This document shows positions 1 through 8,321 of a DNA stretch of 64,000 nt, piece after piece. Position 1 is the stretch's first letter. The number at the start of each line of letters is the position of its first letter. Below the pieces are notes generated by a model that was not told the DNA's origin, did no database searches, and saw only the letters and a program-made list of their open reading frames with translations. The position numbers and the translations under genes are program-made. The DNA is from an uncultured Candidatus Melainabacteria bacterium (GTDB taxonomy: Bacteria > Cyanobacteriota > Vampirovibrionia > Gastranaerophilales > Gastranaerophilaceae), in the NCBI GenBank assembly GCA_934718135.1, contig CAKUZW010000007.1:1-64000 (forward strand). Direction: 5' to 3'.

Positions 1-70
1 CAATAAGTAAAACTCTAACCGCCTGAAATACTCAAATCATCTGTTACAAATAATCACACCATGTGTTCCT

Positions 71-1090
71 TTACATTAATAATGTTTCTACATCAATTGT
101 GGTTTTAAGTTTTAGGGCGTAAATATCATCTCTATCAAATCTTGCAAGTTTTACCGCATCTTTTTCTGTCGTAATAATATTTCCCGGAATATCAACAATA
201 TCAATCGGTGCATACTGGTGATGATCATCAAAAGTTACAGTTTTTTCTACCTGATAATCTTTTAAAAAGTCGTAAAACTGTTGTGGTTGACCGATTGCAC
301 AAATTGCTGTAACAGGAACTCCATCCATCAATCTTTGACCTGTTTTGATATTATAAACATAATCAGGTTCTGTATAGCAAACTTGTGTAGAAAGTTTTAA
401 CCTTTTGTGCATAATTCTGGAAACTTTTTCTGCTGTTTTATGCTCAAAACTTTTGCTCACAATTACAAGCTTATCAATTCTATCAAGAGCTTCAGCACCT
501 TCTCTCAGCGGGCCTGCCGGAAGAAGATTTTCGTTCCCGAAACCTTTTACGCTGTCCATCAAAACAATGTCTAAATCTCTATGAAGTTTTCTATGTTGGA
601 ACCCGTCATCAAGTATAATTGTTTGCACTCCAAATTTATCAACGGCGTATTTTGCAGCCATATAGCGGTTTTTGCAAGTGAAAACATAACACCCTGCTGT
701 GTTTTCTGCAAGCCAATAAGGTTCATCCCCTGCTTGTACGGCATCATAATATACTGTAGTGCCGTCAGAAATCATGTTAACGTTTTTGTTGTTTAATTTT
801 CCTCCGTAGCCTCTAGAGACAATTGCAACTTTTTCTCCTCGATTTATTAAGTATTTTGCAATTTCTGATACAACCGGTGTTTTCCCGACTCCGCCTGTTG
901 TCATATTCCCAACGGAGATTACGTAAGCATTTACTCTTTTGGGTTTTATCAAACCTTTGTCGTAGCAAAAGTTTTTCAATCCGCTACCAAATGCGTAAAA
1001 ATATGAACAAAACTTTAGGATATCAAAAATTAATCCTTCAGGGTCTCGTTGATAATGTATTTGTGTAATTTTTGTTTTTAAATTTATCAT
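71..1090 (-). CDS. lpxK: Tetraacyldisaccharide 4'-kinase
   Basis: Predicted kinase that phosphorylates the 4' position of the lipid A disaccharide precursor at the inner membrane, using ATP. The 339 residues match the family's length. A Walker A-type P-loop (GNMTTGGVGKTP, about residues 61-72) and the family motif DDGFQHR (about 158-164) are visible, and the N-terminal hydrophobic stretch fits membrane association. It starts 6 bp downstream of the MCE gene with no clear Shine-Dalgarno, so it is probably translationally coupled. Its presence implies a lipid A outer membrane. No other lpx gene is in the window. Confidence 0.95.
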   Translation of the reverse strand: MINLKTKITQIHYQRDPEGLIFDILKFCSYFYAFGSGLKNFCYDKGLIKPKRVNAYVISVGNMTTGGVGKTPVVSEIAKYLINRGEKVAIVSRGYGGKLNNKNVNMISDGTTVYYDAVQAGDEPYWLAENTAGCYVFTCKNRYMAAKYAVDKFGVQTIILDDGFQHRKLHRDLDIVLMDSVKGFGNENLLPAGPLREGAEALDRIDKLVIVSKSFEHKTAEKVSRIMHKRLKLSTQVCYTEPDYVYNIKTGQRLMDGVPVTAICAIGQPQQFYDFLKDYQVEKTVTFDDHHQYAPIDIVDIPGNIITTEKDAVKLARFDRDDIYALKLKTTIDVETLLM

Positions 1091-1096
1091 TTTATT

Positions 1097-2464
1097 TTAG
1101 AATAACAATCTGAATAGTAAAAATCTTTTGTTCAATTTGTCTGAGAATTTTCTCAAATTAGATGTTGTTACAACCGCATCATCAACAATTCTCTTCAAGT
1201 CAGAAGCTTGATTTGGACTTGTCGGGCTTACGCTGTTAACTGTTTCAAGTGTTGTAGAAACTTCTACCATTGCGTTATTTACGTTTGTAATTGCAGAAGT
1301 CAATTGCTTTTTCAATTTGTCATCACTTGTAATCGCGTTTACACTTTCACTGATTTGAGAAAGATTTTGAGCTATGATTTTCAAGTTCTTTCCTGTAGCT
1401 TCAGCATCTGCCGCATCCATAACTTTGTTCAAGTTTCTTGACAAGTGGTCAACTGAATCTGCTGTTGACATCAACTTAGTTTTAAATTCTTTATCTCCGA
1501 TGATGTTATTAACATTTGCAGAAAGTTTTGAAAAATCATCTGTTGCTTGTTGTGTCATTGAAAGCAGTTGTTCAATATCTGATTTAGAAGAATCTAACAA
1601 TGCATCAACTTTTCCTAATGTTGTAGAAGATTTTGCCGTTAGTGCATTCAAGTTGTTGATAGTCATTTTTAAATCAGCAATAGTTTGGTCTGTCAAGATA
1701 TCATTAACTTTTTTGGTAGATTCTGTCAATGTTTCAGCCGCCTTGTACTGCCAATCCATGAAATCAGACAATCTCATCGGTTCAATAATTGTATATGGCG
1801 AATCTTGTTTTGGGTAATCAAGCGGCATATCATCTAAAGAAACCAATCTCAGTTTGTGAGAACTTTTTTCTGAAATTGCTGAACCTCTTAAAAATTCCGG
1901 AAGAATAAGCCCAGGTAAGTTGATAAAATAATCAACTTTGTAAGCATAACTTGTCGGAATATTATTTTTGTAGTTGTAAGGAATTGAATCTCTTGAAACT
2001 ACATCTACACTTTTAACTAAACCGACATCATAATATTTTCCGCTCAATTTCATTTGAACAGGGTCGTTTTTGAATAGAAGGTTTCTGTTAACCATTGGTA
2101 TATAAATAGTTTTTGTTTTTGGAGGAGTAATTTCTAAGAACAATTCACCAATTAAGCCTGATTGTTGGATTGAGAAAGATGAAGCTCTTGGAATTTGAAC
2201 AGTTGGGTCTGTGATTACGAATTTAACGTTGACAAAACTGTCCTCTCCCTTTACAACAGGTACAATTTCTTCAACTTGACCAACCTTCAAGCCCATAATT
2301 TGGACTCCTGCTCCCGGTCTTAGTCCATTAACATCTTTAAATTGGATTTCAATTCTTTTTGCAGAAGAAAAAGCTCTTCCTTTTACTTTTAAAACTGTTC
2401 CAACAAGCAAAATTAAAGCCACAAGTGTTAACAAACCAACTTTAAATGATGAAGAAAATTTCAT
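1097..2464 (-). CDS. MCE/MlaD-family lipid-transport protein
   Basis: A single N-terminal membrane helix (about residues 7-24) is followed by an MCE domain (about 35-115; IQFKDVNGLRPGAGVQIMG and GLKVGQVEEI are typical). A long polar, probably coiled-coil region runs to the C-terminus. Family members bind phospholipids in the periplasm as part of ABC-type lipid transport to or from the outer membrane. No MlaE-like permease or MlaF-like ATPase lies beside it; lpxK follows within 6 bp. AGAAAGG sits six bases before the ATG. The tail is much longer than in E. coli MlaD and resembles cyanobacterial/plastid TGD2-like MCE proteins, which is inference. Confidence 0.85.
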   Translation of the reverse strand: MKFSSSFKVGLLTLVALILLVGTVLKVKGRAFSSAKRIEIQFKDVNGLRPGAGVQIMGLKVGQVEEIVPVVKGEDSFVNVKFVITDPTVQIPRASSFSIQQSGLIGELFLEITPPKTKTIYIPMVNRNLLFKNDPVQMKLSGKYYDVGLVKSVDVVSRDSIPYNYKNNIPTSYAYKVDYFINLPGLILPEFLRGSAISEKSSHKLRLVSLDDMPLDYPKQDSPYTIIEPMRLSDFMDWQYKAAETLTESTKKVNDILTDQTIADLKMTINNLNALTAKSSTTLGKVDALLDSSKSDIEQLLSMTQQATDDFSKLSANVNNIIGDKEFKTKLMSTADSVDHLSRNLNKVMDAADAEATGKNLKIIAQNLSQISESVNAITSDDKLKKQLTSAITNVNNAMVEVSTTLETVNSVSPTSPNQASDLKRIVDDAVVTTSNLRKFSDKLNKRFLLFRLLF

Positions 2465-2640
2465 TATATACCTTTCTTAAATAACATTTAGATATTATCA
2501 TATTATCAGAAACATAGAAATTCTGTAAAGTTTTTAGTCTTTTTTGAGGATATTTGGGGTTTGAAATACATTATATGATTGATTTTTGAACGATTATCTA
2601 TATAAATCTTAATAAAGTACCGTATAATTTTAATATAATA

Positions 2641-2668
2641 TTGACTTTATCGAAAAAATGATTATACC
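2641..2668 (+). promoter_or_regulatory. Predicted sigma70-type promoter
   Basis: TTGACT (2641-2646) and TATACC (2663-2668) are separated by 16 bp, about 55 bp upstream of the 2722 start. By eye only. Confidence 0.45.
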
Positions 2669-2721
2669 TAAGAACAGGTAGAATTATTGACAAAAATTAA
2701 ATAAGAAGGAGATCGTGATAT

Positions 2722-3780
2722 ATGGGCATGGCCGCATCTCAAGCACGCTGGATTTCATTAGCTGCTAGAAAATCAAATGTTGAATACGAAGGACAACAAA
2801 TTAACCAAGCAAGAACAGCTTTGGCTAATCAAAGTTCTGAATTGTGGAACAAGTTGTATGATATGACAGTTCCTACTGCCCCAAGTTCAAATGATTACAC
2901 TACAACACAGTATTCTTTTAAAAATGGTGATTCAACTCAAACAATTTCAAGTATTCAAGATGCTGATTATACGGATTCTGATGGTATTCACTACAATTCT
3001 TATGTAACTTATTATACTAAGATGTCTGAATATACCGGTATAAGAAATACAAATTCTAACCCGCAAGTTCAGTATATTGTGCCGACAGAAGAAGGTTCAA
3101 GTCCTTATTATATGGTTGGAACCAAGAAATTGACTCAATTGTCAACAATTGATAGAACGGATACAAGCTCTAACAGTTCTTGGGGAACTTACAGTGCAGC
3201 GTTAGATCAAATTGCAACTGATTGGCCGGATACTCAGATTGCCAAAGATTGGAACAATTATAAAACTAACGGTGATACTTCCGCTCTTGATAATATTTAT
3301 CTTTGGACAGATGCAAACAGTAAAGTAAATTTTGCGTCAGCTAACGCTAATACAACAGATAGTTTAGAAGCTTGTATTCAAGATAAAACTGCAGCACTTC
3401 ATTCATACTATTCTGATTATCAAACAACGAATAAAGAAGTTTCAAAGTACGGTATTATTGAATATGATAGTAGCGGACGTGCTACATCTCTTCAACTTGA
3501 AGGTTCTTCTGTTGTGTATGATTTGACAACATCAAGTGTGACTGATGATGCAGCTTATAACGACGCAATGAACCAATATAACTATGATAAACAGGTTTAT
3601 GAAAAAAATGTTCAAGATATCAATGCTAAAACAGAACAAATTCAAACAGAAGACAGAACTCTTGAATTAAGGCTAAAAGCTCTTGATACAGAACAAAATG
3701 CTCTCCAAACAGAAATGGATGCGGTTCATAAAATCATTTCTAAGAATATCGAAAGTACATTTAAAACATTTGAAAGCTAA
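2722..3780 (+). CDS. Hypothetical protein with axial-protein-like N-terminus
   Basis: No enzymatic domain recognised. The start is supported by AAGGAG about 10 bases upstream. The N-terminus begins MGMAASQARWISLAARKSN, then an amphipathic helix (EYEGQQINQARTALANQS). This short start without a signal peptide is reminiscent of axial and exported flagellar proteins, and I associate the MGMAASQAR-type start with Gastranaerophilales hypotheticals. The middle is Ser/Thr/Asp/Tyr-rich. The last 65 residues are a predicted coiled coil ending in an ISKNIESTFKTF-like tail, resembling the end of the protein at 5728. It is probably co-transcribed with the next gene. Export by the FliF/FlhA-type system at 11.6 kb is a hypothesis. 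Confidence 0.7.
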   Translation: MGMAASQARWISLAARKSNVEYEGQQINQARTALANQSSELWNKLYDMTVPTAPSSNDYTTTQYSFKNGDSTQTISSIQDADYTDSDGIHYNSYVTYYTKMSEYTGIRNTNSNPQVQYIVPTEEGSSPYYMVGTKKLTQLSTIDRTDTSSNSSWGTYSAALDQIATDWPDTQIAKDWNNYKTNGDTSALDNIYLWTDANSKVNFASANANTTDSLEACIQDKTAALHSYYSDYQTTNKEVSKYGIIEYDSSGRATSLQLEGSSVVYDLTTSSVTDDAAYNDAMNQYNYDKQVYEKNVQDINAKTEQIQTEDRTLELRLKALDTEQNALQTEMDAVHKIISKNIESTFKTFES

Positions 3781-3801
3781 TAAAATAATAAGAGGTTTAT
3801 T

Positions 3802-4620
3802 ATGTCATACAAAAATGATAGTAATTTGGTAATAGCAAACAGATTCGGTGACGCAAGCGGAGCGGCTAAAGCTCAACTTTGGGAAACTTATGACAGATTG
3901 AGAGATTTGACTGTATCAGGTAGTGGTACAGGTACAGGTTTTGAATCAGCAGGCGGATTGCTTTACAATTTGGCAAGCTTACTTGCTCCGTCTTCATTTG
4001 CAACCGTTTTTGGAGGTTCAGAAACAATGAATATTTCTGGAACTTCTTACTATTCAAAAACAAATACCGGTTCAGCTTATGGAACAGATTCTTTGTATAA
4101 CTATTCAGGCTTTCCGTCAGGTGCGGCTCCAATTAGTTCAATTTACGGACTGGCTACAGGTGGAGCTTCTTCAATTCTTGGTGGTTGGGGTACAAGCACA
4201 TCAGGTTCAGCGACAGGTTATGCTTCAAGTGTTGGCGGTTTAGCTGATATTACAAGTGCCGCAGCTTATGGCATAGGTTCAGGCAGCGGACTTGGTAGAA
4301 TAACTTCAAATGTAGTTATGCCGTTTGCAAGTTGTATATCAGGTTTTGGCGGAATTTTGACGGCAATTTCTCCTTATTTAGGTGTTTATGGTGCCGGTAC
4401 AACCGTTTTAGGTAACTTGATGCAAGGAACTTCTTCTGCTGCTTTAGCTGCTTATCAAAATGTCACAGGTAATATTACCAATAATGCTGATGTAATTTTG
4501 TCAACAAAGGTAAGAAACATCGAAACTGTTTGCAAAATGCTTGATACACAAGGCGATGTTGCTAAAAAGATGTTGAAAGAAGGTATTGATGGCGATAGTA
4601 AAGCTATTCAAAACTTGTAA
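3802..4620 (+). CDS. Hypothetical Gly/Ser/Ala-rich protein
   Basis: Function not recognised. It lies 21 bp after the preceding gene, with AAGAGG before the ATG, so it is likely its operon partner. The 272 residues are low complexity and rich in Gly, Ser, Thr and Tyr (GSGTGTGFESAGG-type repeats) between short ordered ends. The last 70 residues are more conventional (hydrophobic helix, then KVRNIETVCKMLDTQGDVAKKM). No signal peptide is seen. The composition suits a structural or surface protein; this is inference from composition alone. Confidence 0.65.
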   Translation: MSYKNDSNLVIANRFGDASGAAKAQLWETYDRLRDLTVSGSGTGTGFESAGGLLYNLASLLAPSSFATVFGGSETMNISGTSYYSKTNTGSAYGTDSLYNYSGFPSGAAPISSIYGLATGGASSILGGWGTSTSGSATGYASSVGGLADITSAAAYGIGSGSGLGRITSNVVMPFASCISGFGGILTAISPYLGVYGAGTTVLGNLMQGTSSAALAAYQNVTGNITNNADVILSTKVRNIETVCKMLDTQGDVAKKMLKEGIDGDSKAIQNL

Positions 4621-4666
4621 TTTCACCCCACTTGAAAATCTATAATAAACATATTATAATATTAAT

Positions 4667-4756
4667 AGACAGTTCTGATACGGTAAATCTCGATACCGCG
4701 ACTTTAGGTCACAGAGGGATATTTCGAGTCCTCATAATCAGAATTGTCTATTTTTA
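4667..4756. terminator. Branched hairpin / probable bidirectional terminator
   Basis: AGACAGTTCTGAT (4667-4679) pairs with ATCAGAATTGTCT (4737-4749) over 13 bp with one G-U, followed by TATTTTTAT. The 57 nt enclosed can form small hairpins: CGGTA/TACCG (4681-4698), GAC/GTC (4700-4710) and GAGG/CCTC (about 4714-4733). It lies between convergent genes and overlaps the 3' end of the minus-strand gene. It looks superficially like a cloverleaf but fails tRNA rules. Confidence 0.55.
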
Positions 4757-5225
4757 TATGTGGATATCTTTTAATATCTTTTGTTAATTGTTTTATATTT
4801 GATTTGTGAAAAGTTGTAAGGAATAATTCATCCTTATTATTTGTTATTTTTATGACAAATTGGTAAATTTTGCCATCTATTTTAAAATATATGAGATGCT
4901 TATTGCCTTTTTTCAAAATAATTTCAGATGTCTTAATATATATTGAGAGGTTTTTGTATGCTTCTAGTGATAATTCTGGATGTTCTAACCTGTTTTTTAT
5001 TAAAGTATCTGTTGATAATTTTATTATTCTAGCTTTTATGTTTAGTTGTGATGCAATATTTTTATTTAATATTCCTATTTCAGTAAAAGTATTTAATATT
5101 TTTTTAGGTGTTAATTCTCGAATTTTTTTGATGTTTAAATAACTGTCGAGTTTATTATCTTTAAATTTATTCATTATTAATGAACAATTGTTATAAAGTT
5201 CTTCTATTGTTGAATATTTTGACAT
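4704..5225 (-). CDS. Small protein with PBECR-type nuclease-like domain
   Basis: The C-terminal half (about residues 78-153) carries HPELSLEAYKNL, then IYFKIDGKIYQFVIKI and DELFLTTFHKS. From memory this matches the pattern of PBECR-type (phage Barnase/EndoU/ColicinE5/RelE-like) nuclease domains, usually found at the ends of phage polyvalent proteins and as toxins. H82 and H140 could be active-site residues. The N-terminal 70 residues are helical with no known domain. It stands alone: no antitoxin-like gene is visible. The coding region is very AT-rich. Assignment is by motif pattern only. Confidence 0.5.
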   Translation of the reverse strand: MSKYSTIEELYNNCSLIMNKFKDNKLDSYLNIKKIRELTPKKILNTFTEIGILNKNIASQLNIKARIIKLSTDTLIKNRLEHPELSLEAYKNLSIYIKTSEIILKKGNKHLIYFKIDGKIYQFVIKITNNKDELFLTTFHKSNIKQLTKDIKRYPHIKIDNSDYEDSKYPSVT

Positions 5226-5436
5226 ATATTGATTTTAGCATAAATATTGTTTTTGTATTTTACAAATTCTTAATTATCTATTATTATTATTAAAGTTTGG
5301 AAGATTTTTTCCGATAGAGAGATTATTATATAAAGGACTGAAATATTAAGAAATATTACTTAAAATCTGAAAAAATATCAATTTTTAAAGGTGTAATGTT
5401 TTTTTATACATGTAGGTCCAAAGTGCAAGGAGCAAT

Positions 5437-5709
5437 ATGTTTCGAGAAACTCTGGAACTATACATAAAAAGAATCGTAGATTTCTTGATTTATACAAAAA
5501 ACTACTTTATAAGAAAAAATCCGATACAAAGTATCGCAAATTCGGTAGTTGAAGGAATTAAAGATTTTCTTACGGTTAAAAAGAAGTTAAAAATGGCTCA
5601 GTACAGACTCAATTATCATCGTCACCAATTACAAAAAATGGAGCAATTGATAGCAGAAAACAGTGAGCACAACTTCTTAAAAGGGTCACATTTAGATCAA
5701 AAAAGATAG
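5437..5709 (+). CDS. Hypothetical 90-aa helical protein
   Basis: Function not recognised. AAGGAG lies six bases before the ATG. The 90-residue product is basic: an N-terminal amphipathic/hydrophobic helix (LYIKRIVDFLIYTKNYFI) is followed by a coiled-coil stretch (KKKLKMAQYRLNYHRHQLQKMEQLI). It is 18 bp upstream of the next small coiled-coil gene, and they are probably one transcript. No signal peptide. Confidence 0.6.
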   Translation: MFRETLELYIKRIVDFLIYTKNYFIRKNPIQSIANSVVEGIKDFLTVKKKLKMAQYRLNYHRHQLQKMEQLIAENSEHNFLKGSHLDQKR

Positions 5710-5727
5710 TAAAGGTAGGAAAAGGCA

Positions 5728-6060
5728 ATGGGTTTACTCATAGGTATAATTCGAAGACGTCAATTATCAATGATGAAATCCAACTTGCAATGGAAACTTC
5801 ACCTGATTACAGCTGCGATTGCAACTGCATCAAAAGCAGCAACCAATTTGATGCAGGTTGGTACTGATTATGAATCTGACGATTTAATTTCTAAAAAACT
5901 TCAGCAGCGACAATATAAATTAAAACTTTTGGAAGAAAAATTAAATAACCAAAAAGCAGAAATTGAAACAAGATTACAAGAAATCACTGCAGAAATGCAA
6001 TCTAACCAAGGTATGATTGACCAAGGTATTCAAACAATGTTCTCTTATAAAGTTGGTTAA
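5728..6060 (+). CDS. Hypothetical 110-aa coiled-coil protein
   Basis: Function not recognised. GGTAGGAAAAGG precedes the ATG. About residues 55-110 form a predicted coiled coil (KLKLLEEKLNNQKAEIETRL) ending GMIDQGIQTMFSYKVG. That layout parallels the tail of the 352-aa protein at 2722 (long E/Q/L-rich helix, then I..NI..TFKTF), so both may belong to one lineage-specific family with a shared C-terminal module. Partner of the upstream 90-aa gene. A structural or secretion-substrate role is only a guess. Confidence 0.6.
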   Translation: MGLLIGIIRRRQLSMMKSNLQWKLHLITAAIATASKAATNLMQVGTDYESDDLISKKLQQRQYKLKLLEEKLNNQKAEIETRLQEITAEMQSNQGMIDQGIQTMFSYKVG

Positions 6061-6071
6061 TTGATTTGAAT

Positions 6072-6737
6072 TTATCTTCCTGTATGAATAAATAAACTGA
6101 TAATATCGTTCATTTCAGCAGATTGTCTAGCGTATTGTTGAGATTTTGCTTCTAAAATCCCGATTTGCTTTCTGTATTCAATAATGTTTGATTGGCATTC
6201 TTTAGCATTTTCGTTTAATGTATCTTGAACCTGTTTTGCTTCTTGAATAACACTTTGTATAGAAATTCCAAGAGCTTCCATTGTTTGTTTAATAATAATG
6301 GCTCCTGTTTGTTTAGAAACGCCTGTCGGAAGTTTTGCAATCAATTGTTTTAAAACCGCTACATTTGCAGGATAATTAAAATCACTTTGAACTTGGCTGT
6401 AACCGATATTTTGAGCCAGACTTTGAGCAAAAGCGTTGTCAATAAATGATTGATTGTCTAGCGAATTAGTATTAAATTGAGCTTGTTTTGCTTGTTCTTG
6501 CAATTGAGATTGAACTTTTAACTGAATATTTTGAGGCATTGAAACTTCTTTTTGAATGGGAGTAATTGTTTCTTGCACAGGTTCTGCTGTTTGTTCTTTT
6601 TTCTCAAAAAGCACATCGTTATCTTCTTGAATATTATAATCTTCGTTCATCTCAGACTCAGAAGTTTCCGGAACTTGCATTTTTAAAGCTTCAACAATCT
6701 TTTTCCCAACACTATCGTTTATCTTATTAGTAGCCAT
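6072..6737 (-). CDS. Hypothetical 221-aa protein, acidic N-terminus and coiled-coil C-terminus
   Basis: Function not recognised. The start at 6737 is preferred over an in-frame ATG at 6800 because GAGGAAAAG directly precedes it. The N-terminal 100 residues are disordered, rich in Glu, Gln and Pro. About 120-165 is a compact helical segment (LIAKLPTGVSKQTGAIIIKQTM). The last 60 residues are a coiled coil (NIIEYRKQIGILEAKSQQYA) ending in a hydrophobic helix. It converges on the 5728 gene, with 11 bp between the stops. Confidence 0.6.
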   Translation of the reverse strand: MATNKINDSVGKKIVEALKMQVPETSESEMNEDYNIQEDNDVLFEKKEQTAEPVQETITPIQKEVSMPQNIQLKVQSQLQEQAKQAQFNTNSLDNQSFIDNAFAQSLAQNIGYSQVQSDFNYPANVAVLKQLIAKLPTGVSKQTGAIIIKQTMEALGISIQSVIQEAKQVQDTLNENAKECQSNIIEYRKQIGILEAKSQQYARQSAEMNDIISLFIHTGR

Positions 6738-6896
6738 CTTTTCCTCATAACTTATCCAATTAAACATCATGATTATATTAAAGACATGTTTTTTTATCAA
6801 GAAAAATCAAAAAATCTCGGTCAGATAGATTAAGTTATATTAACTTGATAGTCTCAAACCTTTATGATAGCATCAAAATTGTAAGTGAGGGATATT

Positions 6897-7832
6897 ATGG
6901 AAACTATTGAAATAACTAATTTTACGGATTTGGCGTATGGAGAAAATGTTCATCAAGTTGCGGCTATTGCAAAGATTGATGATGTTATTGATTATGAAAT
7001 TTTGAGTGAAAATAAAGATTTATCATATATTGATTTTTTGAATTTGACATCTTCTATAAAAATTATGGCAGAATTTTTTGATGTAGCAGGTGTTGTTATT
7101 GCAAACGAATCTTCAATTTGTTCTGTTGCTTTGGGTGCAAATTTAAGCGTAGCTTTAGAAAAAGCTTTGGATTGTGATCCTATTTCAGTGTTCCAAGGAA
7201 CTGTTGGTTTTACTAAAGAAGTTAATTTAGATATCGCAAAACAATTGGAAGCTGTAAGGGTTAGAAATATTGTTGCACCACGTTTTACAAGTGATGCATT
7301 GGCTTATTTTTTCAAAAATAATGATATAAATATTATTAAAATAAATACTCCATTGCAAGAATTGTTAGGTTTTAGTGCAATGGATATCAAAATTACTCCG
7401 TTTGGAGCTTTGGTTCAAGAGCAAAATAACAGCAAACTTTCTAAAGATTCTTTCAAGGTTGTAACTAAAGCGAAACCGACTCAAGAACAAGCTGAAGATG
7501 CGATTTTTGCGTGGAAGGTATCAAAGCATTTGAAAAGTAAATCTGCTGTTGTTGCAAAAAATCTATCAACAAAAGCTGTTATTCAAGGCAAGACAAACGG
7601 ATTTATAACATCAGAACTTGCAATGGATTATGCTTGCGAATCTTCAAAAGATGCTGTTTTGGCTGTTGACGGAGTTATTGAAAACAAAGAAACAATAAAT
7701 GCTGCAATTCAAGGCCGAATAGGTTTGATTATTGAAGCAGGTGACGGAATGAATTCCAATGAAATCGTAAAATTAGCTGATAAATATAATATTTCAATGA
7801 TTTCTACAGGAATAAGAAATAATAAATATTAA
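6897..7832 (+). CDS. Divergent AICAR-transformylase-like protein (PurH C-terminal domain homologue)
   Basis: The 311 residues correspond to the transformylase half of PurH: YGENVHQ (about 14-20), DPISVFQG (about 94-101), NIVAPRFTSDAL, then KAKPTQEQAEDAIFAWKVSK. The N-terminal IMP cyclohydrolase domain is absent. The catalytic Lys-His loop, normally K-H-x-x-P-C-G, reads ANESSICSVALG here (about 69-80), so Lys, His and Pro are missing. It is probably not a standard AICAR formyltransferase; a regulatory or altered function is inference. GTGAGGG precedes ATG 6897, favoured over GTG 6885, which overlaps that site. dCMP deaminase follows 16 bp later. Confidence 0.7.
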   Translation: METIEITNFTDLAYGENVHQVAAIAKIDDVIDYEILSENKDLSYIDFLNLTSSIKIMAEFFDVAGVVIANESSICSVALGANLSVALEKALDCDPISVFQGTVGFTKEVNLDIAKQLEAVRVRNIVAPRFTSDALAYFFKNNDINIIKINTPLQELLGFSAMDIKITPFGALVQEQNNSKLSKDSFKVVTKAKPTQEQAEDAIFAWKVSKHLKSKSAVVAKNLSTKAVIQGKTNGFITSELAMDYACESSKDAVLAVDGVIENKETINAAIQGRIGLIIEAGDGMNSNEIVKLADKYNISMISTGIRNNKY

Positions 7833-7848
7833 TATCGAGGTGTGAAGT

Positions 7849-8298
7849 ATGGAAATTAAACCATGGGATGAATATTTTTTAGATTTAGCCAAAACTTGTG
7901 CCAGCAGATCTAATTGTATTAGGGCTCAAGTTGGGGCAGTTATTGTTGGGGAAGATAAGAAAATTAAAGCGACCGGCTATAATGGAACACCATCAAAGGT
8001 TGAATCTTGTGCCGAGCGTGGAGAATGTTATAGAATTAGAAATAATATTCAATCAGGAACAAGATACGAAACTTGTCGTTCAATTCATGCGGAACAAAAT
8101 GCGATAATTCAAGCAGGTCAAGATAGATGCAAGGGTGCAACTATTTATATTTGGGGACATAATTTTATTTGCATTTTGTGTAAAAGGTTTATTGTTCAAT
8201 CAGGAATTACTCATTGTGTATTGAAAAAAGATGAAAATTCTCCAATCGTAAGGGTTTCAGTTGAAGATATCAGACGAGAATTGGAAGAACAAAGATAA
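7849..8298 (+). CDS. Deoxycytidylate (dCMP) deaminase
   Basis: Zinc-dependent deaminase converting dCMP to dUMP for thymidylate synthesis. The motifs HAEQNAI (about 84-90, zinc His and catalytic Glu) and CILCKR (about 108-113, the PCxxC-type zinc cysteines with Ile in place of Pro) are visible. The substrate loop ATGYNGTPSKVESC is typical of ComEB/dCMP deaminases. At 149 residues the length is normal. GAGGTG precedes the ATG, and the gene lies 16 bp after the PurH-like gene, suggesting a nucleotide-metabolism operon. Confidence 0.92.
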   Translation: MEIKPWDEYFLDLAKTCASRSNCIRAQVGAVIVGEDKKIKATGYNGTPSKVESCAERGECYRIRNNIQSGTRYETCRSIHAEQNAIIQAGQDRCKGATIYIWGHNFICILCKRFIVQSGITHCVLKKDENSPIVRVSVEDIRRELEEQR

Positions 8299-8321
8299 AA
8301 TTTAATTATGGGGGCATTTTG

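Noticed and set aside
2465..2640. Riboswitch or small RNA in the leader between the MCE gene and the 2722 gene
   Set aside because: No conserved riboswitch motif or stable long fold seen; only AT-rich promoter DNA.
4671..4743. tRNA gene
   Set aside because: The outer stem and a TTCGAGT loop look tRNA-like, but there is no 5-bp anticodon stem with a 7-nt loop, no GG in the D loop, and the closing stem is 13 bp.
6885..6896. GTG start four codons upstream for the PurH-like gene
   Set aside because: The GTG is part of the GTGAGGG ribosome site that serves ATG 6897.
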